Positions 38,357 to 46,815 of a DNA stretch of 64,000 nt are shown piece after piece. The notes below the pieces were generated by a model that was not told where the DNA came from, made no database searches, and saw nothing but the letters and a program-made list of their open reading frames with translations. Both the position numbers and the translations under genes were made by a program. The DNA is taken from the NCBI RefSeq assembly GCF_012273515.2, contig NZ_CP050975.2:8618001-8682000 (forward strand). The letters are read 5' to 3'. This DNA is from Streptomyces sp. RPA4-2. Lineage in GTDB: Bacteria > Actinomycetota > Actinomycetes > Streptomycetales > Streptomycetaceae. Positions within the stretch are counted from its first letter, which is position 1. Each line of letters starts with the position of its first letter.

Positions 38357-38361
38357 ACACC
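38357..38361. repeat. Target site duplication ACACC, right copy
   Basis: Identical to 35182-35186. Confidence 0.85.
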
Positions 38362-38701
38362 AGACGCAAACCCCGTCATCGACGGCCTGTCCTCGCGTGC
38401 ACTGTCAGAGATCTACCGTCTCGAGCGCACCCGGAATTATCTGCAGCCAGGCGACGTCAGCGCAGCCGCGCGCTTGTGGAAGGACTACGTCCGACGTCCT
38501 GAGCGCGAGCTGTGGCACGACTACGAGTGGGGCAACGTGCACTGGTACTGCTGCGGCAATCCCCTTGAAGCGCGTGCTCTCCTCGACGCCGTGACGCAGG
38601 CCATGTCGCCTCGAACTGCCCGCGAACTCCGTCAGATCATCGGCGGGTGTGATGACGTCTGGAACCAACCCTCACCGCCGTACGACACGGGCAGAGGATA
38701 A
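38362..38701 (+). pseudogene. 3' part of the gene split by the IS21-family element
   Basis: In frame with the 5' part it reads DANPVIDGLSSRALSEIYRL, ERTRNYLQPGDVSAAARLWK, DYVRRPERELWHDYEWGNVH, WYCCGNPLEARALLDAVTQA then MSPRTARELRQIIGGCDDVW to a TAA at 38701. The restored protein is 132 aa, soluble, mostly helical, and rich in Trp and Arg. I do not recognise the family. The sequence has not visibly decayed since insertion (no stop, no frameshift), so the insertion looks recent. Confidence 0.75.
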
Positions 38702-38713
38702 AAGACGAGCTGA

Positions 38714-39012
38714 GCTCCATCTCGCGCACGGCCCCGCGGCCCTCGACCGAACTCGTCCCTGTCTGCGCCGGCCTGGCGCATCCCTCGACGGTAGCCGCTG
38801 CGCGCGTGCCGCTGGCCATGAGCTGGTCGACGGCACCTGGTCCTGGTGCTCCGCGGAGCCTCACCTGCCCGCGCACGTCTGGCGTGGGTATCACGCTGCC
38901 GGAGAGACGACCGTCAGGCGCAGTACGAGGCGTGGTGGCCTGGCCCGGAGCGGGTCCTGTGGCCGCTCCGGGCCGTCTGCTGTCCAGCGTGCGGTGCGGG
39001 TGTCGGGGGTTC
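38714..39012 (+). pseudogene. Possible frameshifted small zinc-ribbon protein
   Basis: One frame reads ELHLAHGPAALDRTRPCLRR, then CARAAGHELVDGTWSWCSAE and HVWRGYHAAG. At a GAGA run near 38913 coding moves to another frame, reading DDRQAQYEAWWPGPERVLWP and AVCCPACGAGV. Together this looks like one ~95-aa protein with an indel. No family recognised; the start is not clear. Confidence 0.35.
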
Positions 39013-39013
39013 A

Positions 39014-39508
39014 GTGTCCGAACAGGGGTACGTCCCCGACCCGCAGGTGCATTCCAACCTCGCCTACTTCTGCCAGGACGCCCCCGCCGAAATGCTGCTG
39101 GAGGTCGCGCTGAGGCGGCAAGATCCCTACCTCGGGCTTACCCATCCGAACTTCCCCCGCCACACCCTCCTCCGCTTCGCCGACGATCCCGACCCGCGGC
39201 GGCGCCCGCTCGCGCTCGACTCCCCGGAGTCCACCGGCGATCTCGCCGAGCGCTTCACCGAGGATCCGCACGAGCTGGTGAGGGCACGCGCCGCAGCCGA
39301 CCCTCGACTCTCGCCCGCCACCGTCCTGCAACTGCTCGACTCCACCCACCGGATCCGCGAAGCAGCCATCAAAAACCCGCAGCTCCCGATCCCCCACCTC
39401 ATCCGCCTACTCCGCGCCCCAGCCACCGCACAGGCCGCGGCCAGCAACCCGGCACTCCCCACAACGGTTATCCACCGGCTGATCGATCTGGCCTGCAAGC
39501 CAGAATGA
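39014..39508 (+). CDS. HEAT-like/leucine-rich-variant repeat protein, 164 aa
   Basis: GTG 39014 gives SEQGYVPDPQVHSNLAYFCQ. Short helical repeats of about 22-24 residues follow, each with an ALxxP or RxxAxxDPRL pattern (LLRFADDPDPRRRPLALDSP, LAERFTEDPHELVRARAAAD, ATVLQLLDSTHRIREAAIKN, LIRLLRAPATAQAAASNPAL). Such alpha-solenoids are protein-binding scaffolds. The frame stays open well upstream, so a longer form cannot be excluded, but upstream residues do not fit the repeat. Partner unknown. Confidence 0.72.
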   Translation: MSEQGYVPDPQVHSNLAYFCQDAPAEMLLEVALRRQDPYLGLTHPNFPRHTLLRFADDPDPRRRPLALDSPESTGDLAERFTEDPHELVRARAAADPRLSPATVLQLLDSTHRIREAAIKNPQLPIPHLIRLLRAPATAQAAASNPALPTTVIHRLIDLACKPE

Positions 39509-39597
39509 CCAGAACCCAGGTGAGTCCCCACGGGACTTCGGCAGCCATCGGGGTGCCAGGATTGGGACAGGCTTCCATCCCGAACCAGGTGAGAGGG

Positions 39598-40113
39598 GTG
39601 ACGGTGGAGACGAGCGGCGCGGTGTCACCGGACGATCCTGATTGGGACCCGGACGAGCACGTGCGGTTTGCTCGCTACCGGAGGGCGTTCGACGAGGTGG
39701 CCCCGCCGGATGCAGCTGCCCTCATCGCCCAAGTACTCACCGATCCGGATAAAGGGATGGCGAACAGCGCCGTCTGCGAGTACCTCGACAGACGAGCCGC
39801 TGAACTGCTCACGGGTCCCGCTTATCCTGCCTGGCGCCTGGAGATGACTGGCCCTGTTGGAGTGGACGACTTCTCCACACAGCGCCTCAATGAGTGGACT
39901 TTGCTGCGGGCGATGACCTTGAACGAGCCGTGGGACGCCGAGAACTTGCTCGCGGCCTCCAACTGGCTACAGCTCCGCACAGCCGAAAAGTCCTCAGCCA
40001 CGACCGTTCTGGAAGTTCTGGCCGAGAGTGGCCGCACACGCCGCATTCGCAACATTGCCGGGTCCCGACTGTCCACCGCCCAGCGGTCGATGCCAGCCGG
40101 ACCGGAGCACTGA
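39598..40113 (+). CDS. Hypothetical protein, 171 aa
   Basis: GTG 39598 (GTG 39604 is also possible) after GGTGAGAGG. Soluble, acidic N-terminus (SPDDPDWDPDEHVRFARYRR), helical middle (DAAALIAQVLTDPDKGMANS, CEYLDRRAAELLTGPAYPAW) and a C-terminal helix pair (ENLLAASNWLQLRTAEKSSA, TTVLEVLAESGRTRRIRNIA). It resembles small accessory proteins found beside toxin-immunity clusters, but no named family is evident. It lies 89 bp after the repeat protein on the same strand. Confidence 0.65.
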   Translation: MTVETSGAVSPDDPDWDPDEHVRFARYRRAFDEVAPPDAAALIAQVLTDPDKGMANSAVCEYLDRRAAELLTGPAYPAWRLEMTGPVGVDDFSTQRLNEWTLLRAMTLNEPWDAENLLAASNWLQLRTAEKSSATTVLEVLAESGRTRRIRNIAGSRLSTAQRSMPAGPEH

Positions 40114-40770
40114 GCCCCCTGGCCCTTCACCGGGAGCCGACGCAACAGGCCCGATGCTCAACCGACGACGGGCAGTCGATCGCAGGGACCCTACGTGACG
40201 GTTGAGAATCCAGCCTGTTGCCAGCCCCTCTAGGACGGGCATGGGTGATCGCCTGCGCATTTTTCAGCCCCCAGCCCTCTGCTTGCAACAGGGCAGAGTC
40301 GGAACAGAACCGGCGCTATCTCGGTGCCGCGGCGGGAGCGCAGCACCACGCGTCCCGCGTCGGTTTGGAGCAGGGCGCGGAAGACGTCCCACTTTGGTTC
40401 GCCTGCCCACCCCGGCCGCAGATCGGGCATGGGCACGGGAGCGGTGGCTCCTGCGGACCGGGCAGACAGGTTCGCTTTGCGGGTTGAGCGTGGGGTGACG
40501 GTCGCGACGGCTGGCCATTGATTGCAGACGGCTTGCGACCTTCAGGACTCAATCGGCTCTGTGGGTACGGCTTACGGCTGCTCTGGCAGAGCACGCCGGT
40601 GATGTTGAGGCGGCTCCGGCCAAGACCGCGCTCGTGAACCGGGCCGCCAGTGGTTGTTGGCCGGCCCGCTCGCGCGTCCGGTGTTGGCCGTGGGAGGCGG
40701 GCTTGCTGGCGACTGCCTGGACTCTGCAAACCCGTAGGTCCGGTTGGCGTCCACTGAGCCGAACTGACGC
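40114..40770. other. No recognisable gene (about 650 bp)
   Basis: All open frames here are overlapping, arginine/proline-rich and without family resemblance. A low-complexity TGTTGGCC/GGCCG stretch occurs around 40655. Because a Tn3-type fragment follows, this may be decayed transposon DNA. Confidence 0.4.
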
Positions 40771-40905
40771 GAGCGCGCACTACGGGCGGATCGCGAAGAC
40801 CCTGCACACCCCGCGCCTGGCCGACGACCCCGGCTATCGTCGCCAGATCAAGGTGCAGGCCAACCTCCAAGAAGGCCGCCAGGCCGTCCGCCGCGGCGTG
40901 CGTCC
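40771..40905 (+). pseudogene. Tn3-family transposase scrap
   Basis: HYGRIAKTLHTPRLADDPGY then RRQIKVQANLQEGRQAV is the highly conserved C-terminal core of Tn3/Tn4556-type TnpA (usual form: HYGRIAKTxHxLRxxDxPxYRRxIKxQANLQEGRHxLARxIFHG). About 40 residues remain and both sides are unrelated. Confidence 0.8.
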
Positions 40906-40916
40906 CCTAAGACTCC

Positions 40917-41390
40917 TCATTCACCGGTCTCTGTCTCGGTAGATGCTCCCCCTACAGAGATCCGCTGCACCAGCTCGTCAAGCTGACCTGCGATGATCAT
41001 CCTTCGGCGCTCCAGCAAGTTCCTGTAGGCAGTGAGAGGCACGGGTTCGCCCCTGGATGCCGCCTGCGTCAGCGCGAAGCGGGCCTCCACCTCCAAGGCC
41101 AGGTAGGCCCTGCGGCGTGCGTGAGCTGCTCGCTGATGCATCTCCGGTTTCAGGAAGGCGATGGCAGCGCCAAGTCCCGCGCTGACGAGCGCCAGTACCG
41201 CCGCTGGAATACGGGCATCTGCCGATGAGAGCCCCGTTGCGCCCGAGATCCCGGCCAGCACGGCAGCCGGCAGTCCGAGTGCGGCATGGGTGTACCGCCA
41301 GAACTGCCGGCGGAAGCGGTTCTTCCGAGCTTGTTCGTCGCACTCGGCCCGAAGGTCGGCGACCTGACTCCCCACGACGTCCTCTGCCAT
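40917..41390 (-). CDS. SLATT-like two-helix membrane protein, 157 aa
   Basis: The N-terminal amphipathic helix is ADLRAECDEQARKNRFRRQF, followed by two membrane helices (THAALGLPAAVLAGISGATG and IPAAVLALVSAGLGAAIAFL) and a long charged helix ending in a basic/acidic coil (LERRRMIIAGQLDELVQRIS). This order matches SLATT-type proteins, predicted pore-forming effectors in nucleotide-signalling defence systems. No cyclase or other signalling gene is adjacent, so the role is only suggested. ATG 41390; 12 bp downstream of the preceding same-strand gene's stop (41403). Confidence 0.65.
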   Translation of the reverse strand: MAEDVVGSQVADLRAECDEQARKNRFRRQFWRYTHAALGLPAAVLAGISGATGLSSADARIPAAVLALVSAGLGAAIAFLKPEMHQRAAHARRRAYLALEVEARFALTQAASRGEPVPLTAYRNLLERRRMIIAGQLDELVQRISVGGASTETETGE

Positions 41391-41402
41391 GGAGCGAGCC
41401 TG

Positions 41403-41858
41403 TCACCCGGTGCTCCTGCGTGGATGGTGTATCCCCGCGGTGACCGCCACTTCGCCGCTAGCCAAGGCGCTCCGATACGGATCCACCAACACGCGGCTGG
41501 CGCCTCGGGCAAGAACGCCAGGCTTCCCCCGGGGAGCCAGCTGCTCGCCGGGCGGTCCGGTGCTCACAGCTGGCGGCGGCGCGGCCAGGCTCCCGGCGAG
41601 CTGCTTGCCGCGCTGGTCGAGGTCGCACCGACAGGCCGCCGTGTGCGGGTCGATCCTGAAGTAATGGGAGGTGCGGCTGTCCGGATTGTCAGCGTTTCCG
41701 TGCAGGGCACTCACCCGGGTCCCGCACCCGCCGCACTCCAGCGGCGCCACGTACCGCGGCTCGGGCTGACGGTCGATCTCGGACACGTCGTAGCGGTCCC
41801 CGCGGCTGTCCGTGACCCACGGGATCGGCACCCCCTGCTTCTCCGTCCGCCTCGGCAC
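41403..41858 (-). CDS. Cysteine-rich hypothetical protein, 151 aa
   Basis: GTG 41858 with GGGGAGG upstream. It starts RTEKQGVPIPWVTDSRGDRY and DVSEIDRQPEPRYVAPLECG, then has GCGTRVSALHGN and HYFRIDPHTAACRCD, which give a possible zinc-binding Cys/His set reminiscent of the N-terminal domain of competence-CoiA-like proteins. The C-terminal third (after about residue 85) is Pro/Ala-rich and may be out of the original frame. It is upstream of the SLATT-like gene and 12 bp from it, so the two may form an operon. Confidence 0.6.
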   Translation of the reverse strand: MPRRTEKQGVPIPWVTDSRGDRYDVSEIDRQPEPRYVAPLECGGCGTRVSALHGNADNPDSRTSHYFRIDPHTAACRCDLDQRGKQLAGSLAAPPPAVSTGPPGEQLAPRGKPGVLARGASRVLVDPYRSALASGEVAVTAGIHHPRRSTG

Positions 41859-42324
41859 GCGCCCTCCCCCCTGACTGCCCTTGGGCCGGGCGCACTGCTC
41901 GATCCTGCCCTCCCACCGGCGGTACTGACCGGATCACCGACGAAATCAAGGCCGAGCCGCACGCAGCCGCGCCCCGACCGGGTCGCTGGACCTCAGGGTG
42001 AGGGGGAAGCACTAGAGGGTGAGGACCCGGTGCCGTCACGGTTACGGGTCCTCACCGTGCGCGCATCGACCGGTGCGCGGTGCCTGACGTACGTGGCCGG
42101 GGGCGGCAGACACGTCGTTCGGGCCGGGGCGGCCAGAAGGATGCGCGCCGGGCCGCCTGCATTCCACGGTGCGCCTCTCCTGCAGGCGCCGCACGTCGCA
42201 TCCGTACATCCGGGTGAGGCTCCCGGCCAGCATGCCATTCCGATTCTTTGATGGAACGGGGCAGGCGCGGTCATCGCACGTCCGCGCCGAAACTGCGACT
42301 ACAGCGACTGAACTGAAGGAATAC
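41859..42324. other. No recognisable gene (about 465 bp)
   Basis: Open frames exist on both strands, but none has a plausible start or family resemblance. No strong hairpin or palindrome was noticed. Confidence 0.35.
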
Positions 42325-42705
42325 TCAGGACGACGGTGGCGGGTTGTCGTCGGAGTGCCGGAGGAGAGGACCTGGGCCGGCAGCTCGGCGGCCAGGGACT
42401 GCGGGGGAGAGGTAGCCGCGGTCCCGGGCCGCTTTGATCCAGTCCTTGATGGTGGGCTCCGGCCGGTCGAACAGGCTAGCCAGGCGTCGAGTCAGCCCAG
42501 GGCCGTTGATGGCTTCGCGAAGATATGCATGGGCCACCGCGTGTAGGAGGCTTTCGTCCAGCGGCGGCCGCCCTCGCGGCACCGGCGTGGCGAGCATGTT
42601 CGCATTCTCCAGCGCTTGCAAGGTTCCCGGCGCAAGTTCTGGTTCTGCCGCCCGTGATCGCCCAAGGACGACTACGCCCTCCTCTTTCCAGGACTGATCA
42701 GCCAA
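42325..42705 (-). CDS. Putative HTH DNA-binding protein, ~126 aa
   Basis: The central helix set RGRPPLDESLLHAVAHAYLR, LTRRLASLFDRPEPTIKDWI and KAARDRGYLSPAVPGR is a helix-turn-helix common to Streptomyces accessory proteins, where the last helix reads W(V/I)KxARDRGYL. TTG at 42705 is the first start in frame. Just upstream, coding character moves to another frame (RRAIEVAARAGLKPNWLIS), so the true N-terminus may have been separated by an indel. Function likely DNA binding in an accessory element. Confidence 0.55.
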   Translation of the reverse strand: MADQSWKEEGVVVLGRSRAAEPELAPGTLQALENANMLATPVPRGRPPLDESLLHAVAHAYLREAINGPGLTRRLASLFDRPEPTIKDWIKAARDRGYLSPAVPGRRAAGPGPLLRHSDDNPPPSS

Positions 42706-42997
42706 TTCGGCTTGAGCCCGGCGCGCGCCGCCACCTCGATCGCACGTCGCGTAACGACCGTCCCCCTACCGCTACCCGGTCGCTGACACCGGATCCCACC
42801 CCAACTCTTCGAAGGCCGTTACCGGCCGGCGGCTCGACGCCATCCGACCGTCGAGCAAGATCTAGGCGACGCGTGGCCTTCACCACAATTTGCCCCTTTC
42901 TGGATAGATGCATGCCTATAAGTGGTTTCAAGCCGGTTGCCCTTCCTCCGGCGATCGGCTCGCAGGTACGCAAAGACCAGTGGCATGGGAGAAGCGT

Positions 42998-44236
42998 TTG
43001 ATCACTGTACGTAAACGACACGCCGGGCTGGCGGCTGCGGCCGGCGTACTTGGCGGCGTACTCGCAGTCACGGCCCTCGGCGGTACCAGCAGCGCGGCGA
43101 CCAGCCGCAACGACGCCGGGAATCCCCCGAAACCGCAGGCGCGGGTGGATCAGGTGGCCGCCGATGCTTCCGACGCCCGAATAAAGATCACGCCCGGGCA
43201 AGGTGCCTTCAACGTCGGGATCGAAGACCCCGTCAAAGTCACCGTCAGCAACGGCAAGCTCACCAAGGTGACCATGACCGCCGTCGCGAGCGGTGCCGAG
43301 ATTCCGGGCACCTTGTCCGCGGACGGTACCTCCTGGAAGCCGAACGGCCGGCTGGAGCGGGCCACCAGATATCAGATCGCCGCAGAGGCCGAGGACACCA
43401 AGGGCCGCTCCACCACCGGGAACGCCACGATCACCACGGTCTCCCGGGCCAACGACTTCATCGGGCATCTCTCCCCCGAGGACGGCTCGACCGTCGGCGT
43501 GGGCATGCCGGTGACGGTCTCCTTCGACAAGGCGATCAGTGACAGGGCGATCGTGGAGTCGGAGATCCGGGTCAGTTCGAGCAGCGGGCAGCGGGTCGTC
43601 GGTCACTGGTTCAACGACGGCCGCCTGGACTTCCGCCCCGAGAACTACTGGAAGCCCGGCTCGACCGTCACTGTCGAGCTCAACCTCCACGGCATCCAGA
43701 AGACAGTCACGTTCGAGATCGGTCGGAGCCAGGTCAGCACCGTCGACGCCAAGACGAAGCAGATGACCGTCGTACGGGATGGCAAGACGATCAAGACCAT
43801 TCCGATCTCGTCCGGCAGCACCGAGCACCCGACGTACAACGGTCAGATGGTCATCTCCGAGAAGTTCAGGCATCTCCATATGAACGGTGCGAGCGTCGGC
43901 CTCATGAAGAAGGACGGCAGGCCCGCGTACGACATCAAGGCCGTACCGCACGCCATGCGCCTGACGGCCTCGGGCACGTTCATCCACGGCAACTACTGGG
44001 GTGCCGACGCGGTCTTCGGCAAGGTCAACACCAGCCACGGCTGCGTGGGCCTGAAGGACGTCAAGGGCGGCGGCGACGGCAAACAGCCCGCCGCGTGGCT
44101 CTTTGACAACTCGATGATCGGTGACGTCGTGATCGTCAAGAACTCCGAGGACAAGACCACGTTGGCACCGGACAACGGCCTCAGCGACTGGACCATGCCG
44201 TGGAGCGAGTGGGTCGCGGGCAGCACCACCCACTGA
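42998..44236 (+). CDS. L,D-transpeptidase (YkuD domain, Ig-like domains), 412 aa
   Basis: Cell-wall enzyme that makes 3-3 peptide cross-links. Signal peptide at residues 1-35 (VRKRHAGLAAAAGVLGGVLA, then AVTALGG); two bacterial Ig-like domains (about 60-155 and 160-245); then the YkuD catalytic domain with the active site at Ser346-His-Gly-Cys349 (VNTSHGCVGL) and the conserved IHGNYWG upstream. All catalytic residues are present. TTG at 42998 is chosen because GGGAGAAG is 5-9 nt upstream and the signal peptide then begins normally. Monocistronic. Confidence 0.92.
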   Translation: MITVRKRHAGLAAAAGVLGGVLAVTALGGTSSAATSRNDAGNPPKPQARVDQVAADASDARIKITPGQGAFNVGIEDPVKVTVSNGKLTKVTMTAVASGAEIPGTLSADGTSWKPNGRLERATRYQIAAEAEDTKGRSTTGNATITTVSRANDFIGHLSPEDGSTVGVGMPVTVSFDKAISDRAIVESEIRVSSSSGQRVVGHWFNDGRLDFRPENYWKPGSTVTVELNLHGIQKTVTFEIGRSQVSTVDAKTKQMTVVRDGKTIKTIPISSGSTEHPTYNGQMVISEKFRHLHMNGASVGLMKKDGRPAYDIKAVPHAMRLTASGTFIHGNYWGADAVFGKVNTSHGCVGLKDVKGGGDGKQPAAWLFDNSMIGDVVIVKNSEDKTTLAPDNGLSDWTMPWSEWVAGSTTH

Positions 44237-44354
44237 CACCACGCCACTCTCCACGCAGCCGAACCGGAATCCCTTCCGCCGGGCGGCGACCGACACCATG
44301 TCGACCGCGCCTGCGTCGTCAGAGCGCTCGAGCAGCCCTCGGCCCGGGGAGACC

Positions 44355-44430
44355 CCGCGTCCGCATGCCCAGCATGGACGGCATCGAGGCCACGCGCCGC
44401 ATCGTCGAGTCCCTCGGCCCTTCCCGCATC
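44355..44430 (+). pseudogene. Response-regulator receiver scrap
   Basis: VRMPSMDGIEATRRIVESLG matches the conserved DVRMPxMDGIEATRRI loop after the phospho-acceptor Asp of NarL-type receivers. The Asp itself and everything beyond are lost. A remnant only. Confidence 0.6.
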
Positions 44431-44839
44431 CCTGCGCTGCACTATCGGTGGACCGGAGTGATGACCGGCACCGCGGGCCGGATCAGCCCCGAGGGCTACC
44501 GCACCGGCGCCGTGGGACCGGCCGGCTCGCCTGTGGCCCGACAAGGATCATTTCGGCCCCATGAGGCCGGGATGGTCTTGGCCTGGCGGCAGGCGGGGAC
44601 TTTGGCCAGGGGCTGAGGGTCTGGCGCATGTCGAGGTAGCAGCGCAGCTGTAGACCGGGCTGTCCGGGGTCCCGGGTCGTGTGTTCCGCCGAGGTCGCCG
44701 CCCACATCGAGGCCGCCGCAGGTCAGGAGCCCGACCCAGGGCCAGATCATTTAAGACGGGACAACCGGAACGGGCGCGAGAAGTTGGGGCATGCTGGGGT
44801 GTGCTCACGCGCTCTACTTCGGTGGCAGGAGGCAGGTCG
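44431..44839. other. No recognisable gene (about 410 bp)
   Basis: Intergenic or decayed sequence between the receiver scrap and the winged-helix regulator. No good start, motif or strong hairpin seen. Confidence 0.35.
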
Positions 44840-45844
44840 GTGTTACGCATTCACTTCACGACGGAAGACCTCGCCCGGACACGAGTGGCTGCAACGATCG
44901 GCGTTGCAGCGGAGGTCTACTTCAGCCTGGAGTTGCTGAGAGAGAGACGGGAGCCTCCTCATTTCCGCACGTGGCGGTCAGCGGTCGCAGGCCGGATGGG
45001 AGCCGACACGCGCCCCCTGACGTCCCTGGTTCCGGTGCGAGGTCCCGGGCTAGATCTGCTGGCCCTGATGGGCGATGTGCCCTCTCTGGATCACGCTGTG
45101 GACAACCTACTGCACGCCCCGGTGTCCCGACTGCGACGCGAGTTCGAGGGTCTCGACTTCCACCCCGGACACCTGCCATGGGCCCGACGGGTGTCCGAGG
45201 GCGACCGTGACGCGCAGCGGGAGCTCGCCGAGGCCGTGCGCGCCTGCCATCGGCTGACCGTAGAGCCCTACTGGCATCGAGGGCGCTCCGAACTGGTCGC
45301 GCTGTCCACCCGTTTCGCGAACCTGGTGTTGGAGGGAGGAATCGATCTGCTGCTGCGTTCGATCTGCGCACCACTGGTTCGCTGGCGTCCGCCGGTGCTC
45401 GAAGCTCCCTACCCGCGCCGAGTTGAGGTGCATCTCCAGGGAAGGGGACTGATCATCACGCCCACGGTCTTCTCGAAGCACCCGGTGAGCTTTCTGTGGG
45501 ACCCGCTCGATACCGCCCAGCCACCCCGACTGACCGTGCCGGCTCTCCGTCGGCCGCTGACCGGCACCGGCCCGGCAGCAGAAGCGGACGGCTCCGCCGC
45601 GTGGAACCTGGAGTCTCTGCTCGGCCGCACACGAGCTGCCGCCCTGCACGTGACAGCAGAAGGCTGCACGACGAAGGAGCTGGCCCGCCGCCTCAACGTC
45701 ACGGCCGCAGCGGCCAGTCAGCACGCGACCGTGCTACGGAACACGGACCTCATCACCACCAGCCGCCGAGGCGGGTCCGTGCTGCACCTCATCACCCCCC
45801 TCGGGCTGGCCCTGCTGCAGACCGGTGCCCTGACGGAACAGTGA
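44840..45844 (+). CDS. ArsR-like winged-helix transcriptional regulator, 334 aa
   Basis: The first ~240 residues form a domain typical of Streptomyces ArsR-type long regulators (LRIHFTTEDLARTRVAATIG, SLVPVRGPGLDLLALMGDVP, EVHLQGRGLIITPTVFSKHP). The winged helix is C-terminal (residues about 260-330: HVTAEGCTTKELARRLNVTA, AAASQHATVLRNTDLITTSR, GGSVLHLITPLGLALL), the reverse of small ArsR proteins. GTG 44840 follows CAGGAGG. These proteins are usually stand-alone regulators, and the target and effector are unknown. The neighbouring palindrome at 45956 is downstream. Confidence 0.85.
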   Translation: MLRIHFTTEDLARTRVAATIGVAAEVYFSLELLRERREPPHFRTWRSAVAGRMGADTRPLTSLVPVRGPGLDLLALMGDVPSLDHAVDNLLHAPVSRLRREFEGLDFHPGHLPWARRVSEGDRDAQRELAEAVRACHRLTVEPYWHRGRSELVALSTRFANLVLEGGIDLLLRSICAPLVRWRPPVLEAPYPRRVEVHLQGRGLIITPTVFSKHPVSFLWDPLDTAQPPRLTVPALRRPLTGTGPAAEADGSAAWNLESLLGRTRAAALHVTAEGCTTKELARRLNVTAAAASQHATVLRNTDLITTSRRGGSVLHLITPLGLALLQTGALTEQ

Positions 45845-45955
45845 AACCCGAGGGCACCGCGGTGTCAGACCGGTGAGCGCAGCGCCGCTCTGCCCGGGTG
45901 CCACCGGGCACTCGTGACGAGGTGCGTGAGGCGCCGCGCCTGCCGTCCCGGCCCT

Positions 45956-45979
45956 CCTTTTAAGCCGTGGCTTAAGAGG
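45956..45979. promoter_or_regulatory. Inverted repeat upstream of the secreted protein gene
   Basis: CCTTTTAAGCC-gt-GGCTTAAGAGG: 11-bp arms with one mismatch, unusually AT-rich for this genome. It lies about 70 bp before the ATG at 46048. It could be an operator or a promoter-region dyad. Not a terminator for the upstream gene, whose stop is about 110 bp away. Confidence 0.45.
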
Positions 45980-46047
45980 TAGGCCGCAGGTGGCCGACCC
46001 GCCCAGGATGTGAAGCCGCAACCGGCTCATCCCATTCTGGAGATCGT

Positions 46048-46449
46048 ATGAAGACTCATCTCGCTGCCGCCGTCGGTTCCGTCGTGCTGACCGCGGGCAC
46101 CTTGCTGGGCGCTCCCGCCGCCGGCGCGCAGACAGCCGCCTACCCGACCACCGCTTTCGACGTTACATACGGGGCCAGTTACGCCCGCGGCACCCTGACT
46201 TGGTACAACCGGTCGGTCGGGGCCGATGGAACACTCCGTGCCGTCGGCTGCCGACGGGCGTGGCTCGGCACGTACACTGCCTCTGCAAACTGGCTCGACG
46301 CCCGAAGCACCAGCACCCAGTGCGACGCGACATATCCGATCGAGACCACAATCCCTGCGGATGTGCCCGGTGGGGCCGCATTTGTCATCGTCTGCGTCGA
46401 CGATGCGAACGCCAACCCGCTCAAGTGCGTGCAGTACAACCGGCCCTGA
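46048..46449 (+). CDS. Small secreted protein, 133 aa
   Basis: Sec signal peptide MKTHLAAAVGSVVLTAGTLL followed by GAPAAGAQ (cleavage after AGA or AQT likely). The mature domain of about 105 aa (AFDVTYGASYARGTLTWYNR, VGCRRAWLGTYTASANWLDA) has four Cys, probably two disulfides, and a beta-rich pattern like small Streptomyces secreted proteins of unknown role. ATG 46048, with GGAG upstream. Confidence 0.8.
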   Translation: MKTHLAAAVGSVVLTAGTLLGAPAAGAQTAAYPTTAFDVTYGASYARGTLTWYNRSVGADGTLRAVGCRRAWLGTYTASANWLDARSTSTQCDATYPIETTIPADVPGGAAFVIVCVDDANANPLKCVQYNRP

Positions 46450-46815
46450 CCCATCCGTTCCGGTCGGTAGGTGACTTGCCACACCAGCCCCGGGAGCCCA
46501 TCTCGCCCCCCGTGGCAGCCAGCGATTCCAGCCATCGAAAGCCAGGCCTCCACAGCACAGCGTTGACGAGACCGATCCGCAGGCCGTCTCAGGTGAACTG
46601 GTCCGGGTAATGCTCTGATGGTGCACGGGGCGGCAGAATGGGGCATGGGATCGATGTATGCGCCGAGTGCTTCTGATGGCGCCGAGCCTGGTCAGGGTGA
46701 TGTCGTGGAGGCTGCGTGGCAGTCAGGGCGAGGGCCGGGCGACACACCGTCGCGCCGGCCCTCGCTCGGATACTCGAAGGCTTGCCGGCTCCCCGGGATC
46801 CGTTCGCGCGATGTC
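46450..46815. other. No recognisable gene (about 365 bp)
   Basis: Lies between two convergent secreted-protein genes. Long open frames here have no family character. Confidence 0.4.

Noticed and set aside
41286..42251. 321-aa plus-strand open frame
   Set aside because: Overlaps two better-supported minus-strand genes; proline/arginine-rich composition typical of a shadow frame.
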